Origin: DATKAS01 sp963733765 | Lineage (GTDB): Bacteria; Actinomycetota; Acidimicrobiia; Acidimicrobiales; DATKAS01 | Direction of reading: 5' to 3' | NCBI GenBank assembly: GCA_963733765.1 | Contig: CAVTEI010000003.1 | Coordinates: forward strand, 2,170,001-2,234,000 | Length of the DNA: 64,000 nt | Made by a program: the position numbers and the translations under genes | Notes under the pieces: generated by a model | What the model saw: the letters and a program-made list of their open reading frames with translations, nothing else | Told to the model about the DNA's origin: nothing | Database searches by the model: none | Shown: piece by piece, positions 56,111 to 63,700 of the stretch | Layout: the number at the start of each line of letters is the position of its first letter | Numbering within the stretch: position 1 is the stretch's first letter

Positions 56111-56772
56111 GCGTCGGCGACCATCTCGTGGTCAGCTCTGTGGGGTCGAGGCAAGCCGCGGCGCCGTCGGTCTCGCCGTGGCCGCGCCGGCTAGCGGTGG
56201 CCGCGGCGGTGCTCGTCGTCGCCCTCGTCGCCACGCTCGCCGTCGCCCCCGCGCGCGAGGCCGTCGCCCGCTGGCTGGGGATCGGCAGCACCCGCATCGA
56301 GCGGGTTCCCGACGGCGCGAGTGATCCGAGTGGGCTGCCCACAATCAGCAGCGCGCTCGCGCCCGCGAGCGTGGAGGAGGCCGAGGCCGCGTTGGGCCAG
56401 GCGCTTCCGGTCGTCGAGGCACTCGGGCCGCCGGACGCGGTCTTCGTCCCGCCAGAAGGGGGCGTCATCCTGTCCTGGCCAGAGGGATCCACCACCCTGT
56501 GGATCCGCGACCCGGATTTCGAGCCCGCGATGTTCGTCAAGAAGCTGGTCGACGCGGGTGAGCCGGCCGAGTCGATCGCGGGCGTCGGAGACGAAGCGCT
56601 CATCGTCGAGGGCACGCACATCTTGGAGACGCCGCACCGGCGGCTCGCCGCGGGCACCGTGCTCCTATGGGTGGACGGCGACAAGGAGTATCGATTGGAG
56701 TCGGACCTCGAGCGCGACACGATGGTTGATGTCGCGCGGTCAATCGAACCGGCGGCGACTGGCGATCGCTAG
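56065..56772 (+). CDS. Single-span membrane protein, candidate anti-sigma factor
   Basis: 235 residues from ATG 56065, which overlaps the restored end of the sigma gene. A short cytoplasmic N-terminus (MAETFSDARLEAILMSVGDH) is followed by one membrane span (LAVAAAVLVVALVATLAVAP) and an extracellular domain with repeated short strands (VVEALGPPDAVFVPPEGGVI, LSWPEGSTTLWIRDPDFEP). No zinc-binding anti-sigma motif is visible. Position and topology suggest it controls the neighbouring ECF factor; the family resemblance (DUF4367-like) is weak. Confidence 0.6.
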   Translation: MAETFSDARLEAILMSVGDHLVVSSVGSRQAAAPSVSPWPRRLAVAAAVLVVALVATLAVAPAREAVARWLGIGSTRIERVPDGASDPSGLPTISSALAPASVEEAEAALGQALPVVEALGPPDAVFVPPEGGVILSWPEGSTTLWIRDPDFEPAMFVKKLVDAGEPAESIAGVGDEALIVEGTHILETPHRRLAAGTVLLWVDGDKEYRLESDLERDTMVDVARSIEPAATGDR

Positions 56773-56781
56773 CCTCGCTCC

Positions 56782-57201
56782 GTGGCAGACAACAAGACGA
56801 AGCCGAGCCGCGCGAGCGTGAGCAAGTTCCTCGCCGCGATCGACGATCCGGTCAAACGCAAGGATGCCCAGACCCTCTGCAAGATGATGGAGGCGGTCAC
56901 CGGCGAGAAGCCCGTGCTGTGGGGCGACGCGATCGTCGGCTTCGGCACCTACCACTACAAGTACGCGAGCGGCCGTGAGGGAGATGCGCCCGTCGCCGGG
57001 TTCTCGCCCCGGAAGCAGAACCTCACCGTGTACTTGCTCTACGGGTTCGACGAGCAGACCGAGCTCCTGTCGAAGCTCGGCAAGCACTCCACCGCGAAGT
57101 CGTGCCTCTACATCAAGCGGCTCGAGGACGTCGACCAGAAGGTGTTGCAGAAGCTCATCACCGCGTCGGTCAAGCAGGTGCGCCGGCAGTCACACGTGTA
57201 G
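56782..57201 (+). CDS. DUF1801 (YdhG-like) protein
   Basis: 139 residues from GTG 56782, six bases after TAGCCT (56770-56775). Family signs are VSKFLAAIDDPVKRKDAQTL, CKMMEAVTGEKPVLWGDAIV, GFGTYHYKYASGREGDAPV, GFSPRKQNLTVYLLYGF and LLSKLGKHSTAKSCLYIKRL. Small soluble protein of unknown biochemical role. Its 3' end overlaps the convergent gene by 32 bases. Confidence 0.88.
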   Translation: MADNKTKPSRASVSKFLAAIDDPVKRKDAQTLCKMMEAVTGEKPVLWGDAIVGFGTYHYKYASGREGDAPVAGFSPRKQNLTVYLLYGFDEQTELLSKLGKHSTAKSCLYIKRLEDVDQKVLQKLITASVKQVRRQSHV

Positions 57202-58415
57202 CCGCGTCGAGCTCGACCCACACGCCGTGCAGTCGTGCCGCCGCGGCGAGGTAGAGGTGGGCGAACGAGGCGTCCCATGCAGCGGCGTCGAGACATGCGA
57301 TGGTGTACTTCGCCAGATGCGCGTCGTGGTGCATCGCGGCGCGTGTCGCGAGATCGCTCGTGATCTCGCGGTACGTCGATCGGGGTGCGTGCCACACCGC
57401 GCCAGCGGCAGAAGCTGGATCCTCCGCGAGGGCGCCCGAGATGTCGAGGCGCGGAGGCGGCGGCGCCCACGAAGGGTCGAGCGGCTCGGCCGCGAGGGCC
57501 GCCCGGAACCCGACGACGTAGGTTGCCGCGATCGCCAGCGCTTCCGACGGGTGAGCGCACCAGGACGCGAGCGACAAGACCGCCTGCGGCATCGTCAGAC
57601 AGTGGCTCCAGCCGTACGGAGCGTGATCGGCGGGCTCCTGCAGCATCGACCACGCCGCAGCCCGAAGGATCACGCGAGCGCCCTCGTCGAAGGCGACTCG
57701 GCGCGTCGGCGAAGAGAGGAGGTCGGCCGCGACGCCGCGGCGTTCGACCTGCGACATGAGCGGATAGATGAACGAGGAGCCGGGAACGCCGAGTGGCGGC
57801 GTCGCGGCGAGCGCCTCGAGGAGCGCCTCGGCCGGCACCGCCCCCGGATCCGCGTCCGGATGCTCGACCGCATGATCAAACCAGGTCAACCGCCATTCGG
57901 GATGGCGGCCGAGCTCGCGCGCGAGTGGGCGAAGCAGCTCTCCGGTGAGCTCGCCACGCGGCGCGACCCGTGGCATCTGGGCGAGGAAGATCGATCCGTG
58001 CGCTGCCCGCGGCGAGGCTCGGTGCGATCTCGGCGGTGAGCAGGCGGGGGAGGTCGGCCGAGGTGGCGCGGCGCCCCAGCCACGCGGCAGCAGCATCGAC
58101 GTCGTCGAGGTCGCCTGCGCGCAGCGCCGTGACGAGCACGCCGGTGGCTTCTTCCAGCGAGTCCAACGCCAGGTTGCGGGGCGGTGAGATCGCGGGACCG
58201 AAGTGCTCGTAGGTGTAGGCGACAGCAGTGATCTGGCGTCGTGCCTCGGCGCGGGCAGCGGGGGAGACGTAAGGGAGGAGCGCGGCACGGGCCGCCAGCT
58301 CGAGCGGGGCATGGAGCACGAACGAGTCCGCCGGATCCACCCGAGGGTGCCGAACGACGTCGGCTGCGGCGGCGACAAGCTGCATGTCGGACAGGTCGTC
58401 CCAAGTTGTTGCCAT
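57170..58415 (-). CDS. Possible questin oxidase-like protein under SoxR-type promoter, one frame break
   Basis: ATG 58415 begins MATTWDDLSDMQLVAAAADV, then HAPLELAARAALLPYVSPAA and ITAVAYTYEHFGPAISPPRN. One extra base near 58000 shifts the frame; the continuation reads AHGSIFLAQMPRVAPRGELT, EWRLTWFDHAVEHPDADPG, YGWSHCLTMPQAVLSLASWC and LAKYTIACLDAAAWDASFAH to a stop at 57170. Restored length ~414 residues, helical. Layout and the AHG/SHC-LT histidine segments loosely resemble the questin oxidase-like family (PF14027); I am not sure. Six bases upstream is TACGGT, part of a promoter with a 19-base spacer and a SoxR-like palindrome. Confidence 0.6.
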
Positions 58416-58421
58416 CGGACG

Positions 58422-58452
58422 ACCGTACAAGTTGAAGTTCACTTCAAGTCAA
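58422..58452 (-). promoter_or_regulatory. MerR/SoxR-type promoter with palindromic operator
   Basis: On the minus strand TTGACT (58452-58447) and TACGGT (58427-58422) are separated by exactly 19 bases, the over-long spacer that MerR-family activators untwist. The spacer holds a perfect 7-bp inverted repeat TTGAAGT-TC-ACTTCAA (58432-58447, plus-strand reading), like known SoxR boxes. The start ATG 58415 lies six bases after the -10. The same palindrome overlaps the likely -35 (TTCAAG, 58443-58448) of soxR on the plus strand, whose -10 is TACTCT (58466-58471). Confidence 0.8.
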
Positions 58453-58477
58453 GAGATCTCTTCTGTACTCTGGGCGA

Positions 58478-58939
58478 GTGGTCGACGAGCTGCTCACGAT
58501 CGGTGAGGTCGCCGCTCGCACGGGCCTCTCCACCTCTGCGTTGCGCTTCTACGAGCGCGAAGGGCTGCTGCGGGCCGAGCGCACCGCTGGCGGCCAGCGC
58601 CGGTATCCCCGCGAGGTGCTTCGCCGCGTCGCGTTCGTCCGCGTCGCGCAGTCGGTTGGTCTCGATCTGGAGCAGATCACCGGAATGCTCGCGGCGCTGC
58701 CCCAGGGGCGCACTCCCACGAAGCAGGACTGGGCTCGACTTTCACGCGGCTGGCGGCCGATGCTCGACGAGCGCATCGCTGCGCTCGAACGACTCCGTGA
58801 TCAGCTGTCGGATTGCATCGGGTGCGGGTGCCTCTCGCTCCGGGCGTGCGCGCTGTACAACCCCTCCGATCGAGCCGCCGGCCTTGGCGCCGGGCCCCGC
58901 TACCTCCTCGGTGATCGTCCCGAGGACGTTAGAAAGTAA
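58478..58939 (+). CDS. soxR: Redox-sensitive transcriptional activator SoxR
   Basis: MerR-family regulator, 153 residues from GTG 58478, apparently leaderless (TACTCT six bases upstream). The DNA-binding domain reads LLTIGEVAARTGLSTSALRF, YEREGLLRAERTAGGQRRYP and RVAFVRVAQSVGLDLEQI. After the dimerisation helix comes CIGCGCLSLRACALYNP, the four-cysteine [2Fe-2S] motif diagnostic of SoxR. The protein senses redox-active compounds by cluster oxidation. The operator in the divergent promoter shows its likely target. Confidence 0.95.
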   Translation: MVDELLTIGEVAARTGLSTSALRFYEREGLLRAERTAGGQRRYPREVLRRVAFVRVAQSVGLDLEQITGMLAALPQGRTPTKQDWARLSRGWRPMLDERIAALERLRDQLSDCIGCGCLSLRACALYNPSDRAAGLGAGPRYLLGDRPEDVRK

Positions 58940-58942
58940 ATC

Positions 58943-58972
58943 TTGTCTAGACAGTGAATCCTGTCCTATACT
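58943..58972 (+). promoter_or_regulatory. Promoter and inverted-repeat operator of the ArsR-SRPBCC pair
   Basis: TTGTCT (58943-58948), an 18-base spacer and a consensus-like TATACT (58967-58972) lie six bases before GTG 58979, giving a leaderless transcript. TGTCTAGACA (58944-58953) is a perfect 10-bp palindrome, and GACAG-TGAATC-CTGTC (58950-58965) an interrupted one, so an autoregulatory operator sits on the promoter core. AGTGAATCCTGTC is shared with the TetR promoter at 37644-37656 except for one base. Confidence 0.65.
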
Positions 58973-58978
58973 CGTGCG

Positions 58979-59569
58979 GTGCCCACGGCGACGCCAAGAG
59001 TCCGGGTGGTGGAGGACCTCGACGAGGTGCAGGCACTCACGCACCCCATGCGCCTCGCCGTGTTGGGCGCCCTCCGGGCGCCTGACTCCGCTGCGGGCGT
59101 CGCTCGTTCGATCCGGCAGTCGCGCCAGCTCGTGAACTACCACCTGAAGGAGCTCGAGCGTGCCGGCTTGGTCGAGCGGTCGGGGGAGCGGCGCAAGGGC
59201 AACTTCGTCGAGCAGCTGTACCGCGCCGTCGCGCAGTCGTTCACCGTTTCGCCCCGCCTCACGTGGAGCGGGCCTGAGCGGACCAGCGCCCTCGCGGACC
59301 AGATGTCGCTCGACCATCTCGTCGCGATCGGCGAGCAGCTGCAACGCGACGCCAGCGCCCTGCTCGATCGAGCAGCCTTCGACGGTGAGCAGATCGAGAG
59401 CGCGTCAGTGGATGCACAAGTGCGCTTCGCCGACGCGGCGGCGCGGAGCGCATTCATGACCGAGTACCTCGCGCTGCTCGGACCATTGCTCAAGAAGCAC
59501 GGATCTCGGGCGGGAATGCCGTTTCGCGTCGCGGTCGCGATCTACCCCAACCCCACGGAGGACTTGTGA
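58979..59569 (+). CDS. ArsR-type winged-helix transcriptional regulator (HTH_20 family)
   Basis: 196 residues from GTG 58979. The winged helix is LTHPMRLAVLGALRAPDSAA, GVARSIRQSRQLVNYHLKEL and ERAGLVERSGERRKGNFVEQ. The C-terminal ~110 residues (LADQMSLDHLVAIGEQLQRD, SAFMTEYLALLGPLLKKHG) are typical of ArsR proteins paired with START-like proteins. No metal-binding cysteines are seen, so metals are unlikely effectors. The stop overlaps the next ATG (TGATG). Confidence 0.88.
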   Translation: MPTATPRVRVVEDLDEVQALTHPMRLAVLGALRAPDSAAGVARSIRQSRQLVNYHLKELERAGLVERSGERRKGNFVEQLYRAVAQSFTVSPRLTWSGPERTSALADQMSLDHLVAIGEQLQRDASALLDRAAFDGEQIESASVDAQVRFADAAARSAFMTEYLALLGPLLKKHGSRAGMPFRVAVAIYPNPTEDL

Positions 59570-60192
59570 TGGAAGACGGGTTCGAAGCCACGTTCGTCGT
59601 CAGCGCCACGCCGGAGCTCGTGTGGGAGCGCCTTTCGCGTCGCGTGTCGGATGGCGCGGACGATCTCTGGCGACTACCCGCCTTCGAGGGGCTCGGCGAA
59701 GAGCTGCACGTCGAGCCGGGTCAGCAGCTCCACGTCCGCAAAGTCACCGAACCGTGCGCCGGCACCGAGATCGTGATCACGCTCGAGCACGAGGGGAGCG
59801 GCACCAAGGTCACCGTCGTGCAATCGGGATTCGGCGCGATGTGGACGTTCGCGGCCGACGCGCTCCAGGTCGGCTGGCACCACATCCTCGCTGACTTGGC
59901 GCTGTACCTCGAGCGCGGCGTGCACGGTGCTCGCCACATGCGCCGGTGGGGAAATTTCGGCTGCGTGTTCAGAGACACGGACTTCGGGCTCGAGGTGGTG
60001 AGCACGATGGGCGACTCGCTCGCGCAGCGTGTCGGGCTGGCCGCGGGTGACATCGTGATCGCCGTCGCCGGCGCTCCAGTTGTCACACGTGCCGAGCTCG
60101 AATCGCTGCTCCGCGTGCTTCCGACGGGCGAGACCGTCGCGGTCGAGTGGGTGCGGGGCGACGCCAAGCTCGAGGCGAAAGGCGCGGTGTGA
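59569..60192 (+). CDS. SRPBCC (AHSA1-like) domain fused to a C-terminal PDZ domain
   Basis: 207 residues from ATG 59569, coupled to the ArsR gene. Residues ~1-125 are a START/AHSA1-like domain: FEATFVVSATPELVWERLSR, GTEIVITLEHEGSGTKVTVV, FGAMWTFAADALQVGWHHIL and ADLALYLERG. Residues ~133-205 look like a PDZ domain: FGCVFRDTDFGLEVVSTMGD, SLAQRVGLAAGDIVIAVAGA and TRAELESLLRVLPTGETV, as in HtrA-type PDZ modules. There is no protease domain or signal peptide. The fusion is unusual; the PDZ part may recruit a partner's C-terminus. Confidence 0.8.
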   Translation: MEDGFEATFVVSATPELVWERLSRRVSDGADDLWRLPAFEGLGEELHVEPGQQLHVRKVTEPCAGTEIVITLEHEGSGTKVTVVQSGFGAMWTFAADALQVGWHHILADLALYLERGVHGARHMRRWGNFGCVFRDTDFGLEVVSTMGDSLAQRVGLAAGDIVIAVAGAPVVTRAELESLLRVLPTGETVAVEWVRGDAKLEAKGAV

Positions 60193-60207
60193 CCCCGACG
60201 CCCACGA

Positions 60208-60678
60208 TCAGGCGTCGGCCAGCAGCATGTAGATCTTCTTGCGGGCTTCGGTGATGATCTCCGAGACCTTCGCGATCTGGTCTTGGTCACCGGTCATTGC
60301 GACCTGCTTCGCCGCGAGATGCAGCTGGCGGAGCGCATCACCGAACTCCTTGTACCGGCGGCCCGGATTGCCGCCGCCGCCGCCCGCCCACGGCGGTCCG
60401 CCGGCCTCGGCCATGCGCTCGGATGCCGCGGTGCGACCCTCGTCGGTGAGCTCGTAGATCCGTTTGCCATCTCGCTCTTCCGAGCGCACAAGGCCCTCGT
60501 CCTCGAGCAGCTGCAGGGTCGGATAGATCGAACCGGCGCTCGGCCGCCATGCGCCCTGGGTCTTCTCCTCGAGCCGTTGGATCAGCTCGTAGCCATGGGC
60601 CGGCGCCTCGGCGAGCATCGCCAGCACTGCGGTGCGGATGTCGCCTCGCCGGCGACGGCCGCCGCCTCGGACCGGCAC
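60208..60678 (-). CDS. PadR-family transcriptional regulator
   Basis: 156 residues from GTG 60678. The PadR winged helix is IRTAVLAMLAEAPAHGYELI, QRLEEKTQGAWRPSAGSIYP, TLQLLEDEGLVRSEERDGKR and IYELTDEGR, followed by a Gly-rich linker (WAGGGGGNPG) and a C-terminal helix (EFGDALRQLHLAAKQVAMTG) for dimerisation. The start is uncertain by a few codons. A palindrome 81 bases upstream of the start probably serves autorepression. Convergent with the SRPBCC-PDZ gene. Confidence 0.9.
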   Translation of the reverse strand: MPVRGGGRRRRGDIRTAVLAMLAEAPAHGYELIQRLEEKTQGAWRPSAGSIYPTLQLLEDEGLVRSEERDGKRIYELTDEGRTAASERMAEAGGPPWAGGGGGNPGRRYKEFGDALRQLHLAAKQVAMTGDQDQIAKVSEIITEARKKIYMLLADA

Positions 60679-60758
60679 CTCGAACGTCCATGGTCCGCCA
60701 CGGTTCCAGCCTCTCTGTGTCCTTCCATACCTGTGTGACTCCTATCTATCGCTGTATT

Positions 60759-60780
60759 GCGATATATCGTTAGATATCGC
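60759..60780 (-). promoter_or_regulatory. Putative PadR operator/promoter region
   Basis: GCGATAT (60759-60765) and ATATCGC (60774-60780) form a perfect 7-bp inverted repeat with an 8-base centre, inside an AT-rich island unusual for this window. A CTATCGC half-site occurs just before it (60746-60752), and a TATAGT-like -10 lies nearby on the minus strand. It lies upstream of padR. Confidence 0.55.
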
Positions 60781-60795
60781 CACTATAGCGGTAAG

Positions 60796-63700
60796 TCACC
60801 AAGTATCAATGCAAGGACGCTTTTTCCCTGTCCGGGCCGGCGGAGGGGGAGCGGCGCGCAGGGCCTCGATCACGCGGCGGCGGCTGTCGAACGGGTCGAT
60901 CACGTCGTCGATCTCGAAGTGCGTGGCGGCGTTGATCGCCTTCCCGTGGTCGTACATCCGGGCGACCATCTCCTCGAACACCTGAGTGCGCTCGGCCGGA
61001 TCCTCGATCGCCGCGAGCTCCTTCCGGTAGCCGAGCTTGACGGCCCCTTCGAGGCCCATGCCCCCGAACTCACCGGTCGGCCACGCCACCGTGAAGATCG
61101 GCGCGTGGAAGCTCGCGCCCGCCATCGCCTGCGCGCCGAGGCCGTAGCCCTTCCGCAGCACGATCGTGAAGAAGGGGACCGTGATGCTCGCGCCGACCAC
61201 GAACATCCGGCTGCAGTGACGCACGAGCGCGGTCTTCTCGACTTCGGGTCCCACCATCATCCCGGGCGTGTCGCAGAGGAACAGGATCGGCAGGTCGAAC
61301 GCATCGCACAGCTGCATGAACCGCGCCGCCTTGTCGGCGCCGTCGCTCGTGATCGCACCTGCGAGATGCATCGGGTTGTTCGCGATGAGGCCGAGCGGAC
61401 GGCCCTCGATGCGGATGAGCGCCGTGACCATGCCCGTGCCGAACTCCCGGCGCAGCTCGAGCACCGAACCGGTGTCGGCCATCGTCTCGATCACCGATCG
61501 AATGTCGTACACGCGCAGACGGTTCTCGGGGATCACCGACCGGAGCAGACGCTGATCCGCACAGTCCCACTCCGTGACCGGGCCCTGGAAGTAGGAGAGG
61601 TACTGCTTCGCGACGCTGACCGCTTCGGCCTCGTCGGCGACGGCGATGTCGACGACGCCGTTCGACACCTGCACAGACATCGGCCCGACCTCATCGGGAT
61701 GGAACACGCCGAGGCCGCCGCCTTCGATCATCGCGGGACCACCCATCCCGATGCTCGAGTCCTCGGTGGCGATCACGACGTCCGCACAGCCGAGTAGCGA
61801 CGCGTTGCCCGCGAAGCATCGGCCGGAGTTGATCGCGACGAGAGGAACGAGCCCACTGAGGTGACCGAACAAGTTGAACGCCATGCAGTCGAGCCCCGCG
61901 AGACCGGTTCCGTCAGTGTCCCCGGGACGGCCTCCACCACCTTCCGTGAAGACCACGACCGGCAGCCGCATCCGCTCGGCGAGCTCGAACATCCGGTCCT
62001 TCTTGCGATGGTTCTGGAGACCTTGAGTCCCGGCCAGGACGGTGTAGTCGTACGACATGACCATGCACCGTGACGCGTCGTCGTCGAACAGGTGACCATT
62101 CACGCGGCCAATGCCTGCAACCAGTCCGTCGGCCGGGGTGCGCGCGATGAGGTCTTCCATCGTGCGCCGTCGCCGTTGCGCGGCGATCACGAGTGAACCC
62201 CATTCGACGAACGAGTCGGCATCGCAGAGATCGTCGACGTTCTCGCGCGTGGTGCGCTGATTGGTCGCGCGACGGCGTGCGACTGCTTCGGGACGGACGT
62301 CGTCGCGGGTCATGCCCTGACGCTGCAGCGCCTCGGCGAGGTCGGGTCGGATCCGGTCGAGATCCACCGCCTCCTCGACGGTCGTTGCTCCGCGGTCGAT
62401 GTCATCCGCGTCCACAACAACGAGGGGATGCCCCTCGAACACGGTGTCTCCGACTGAGACGGTGAGCGCGCGCACGATGCCGCTCATCGTCGACTCGATG
62501 AGGTGCTCCATCTTCATGGCTTCCATCACGAGCAGCGGCTGACCCCGGTGCACCTCGTCGCCGGGGCCGACCTGGATGCTCACGACCGTGCCCTGGATCG
62601 GGGCCACGACCGCGGAGTCGACATCGGCGACCGCCGCCGTCTCGCGACGACTCGCGGAAGCCTTGCCGTGGTGAAGCACGGCCAGCGGATCGCTGCTGTC
62701 AACGGTGGCCCCGGCGCGCCGGGCACTGACTGGCTCATCGCTCTGCGCCGTGCGTGTCGCAGTTGCCGCGAGCTCACTGACGTTCCGATCGACGAAGTCT
62801 GTTGTCGTCCGCCCCGCTCGAAGCTCGGGCTCGGCGAGGACGGCGAGCAAGAAGGGGATGTTCGTCTCGACACCGTCGATTCGCAGCTCGCCGAGCGCAC
62901 GCGCCGTCCGCTCGATCGCGTGGGACGGATCCGACGACGGCGCGTGGCCGATCACCTTGGCGAGCAACGAGTCGAAGCTCGGGTTCGTCTGGTAGCCGGT
63001 CGACGCGAACGTGTCGGTACGCACGCCCGGCCCGGTCGGGGCTTCGAACACCCGTATGACCCCACCGGTCGGTCTCACGGTCCCGTCGGCGGCGACGGTC
63101 TCGAGGTTCACGCGCGCCTGGACGGCGAAGCCTCGCGCAACCGGCGCGGCGTCCAGGCCGAGGTCGCTCAGCGTCGCACCGGCAGCGAGGCGCAGCTGGG
63201 TCTGCACCAGATCGACTCCCATCACCTCCTCGCTGACCGTGTGCTCGACCTGGAGACGCGCGTTCGCTTCGATGAACCAGTGGGTCGGGCCCTCGGCCGC
63301 GCTGTCGCGTCGGACGAGGAATTCCATCGTGCCCGCGTTCTCGAAGCCGACCTCCTGAGCGATCCGCACCGCGTCGCGAGTCAGCGCATCACGGACCTCG
63401 GCCGCGAGTCCCGGGGCGGGAGCCATCTCGATGAGCTTCTGGTGGCGGCGCTGGATGCTGCAGTCGCGCTCACCGAGGTGGAGGACAGCACCAGTGCTAT
63501 CGCCGAGGACTTGCACCTCGATGTGGCGCACGTCATCGACGAGCTGCTCGACGTACACCCGGCCGTCGCCAAACGCGGCGGTTGCCTCCGAACGGCATCG
63601 CTCGTGGGCAGCCTCGGCGTCGTCGCGAGAGCGGACGACACGCATGCCCCGTCCTCCACCACCCGCGATCGCCTTGATCATCATGGCGCCGCCGTCACCC

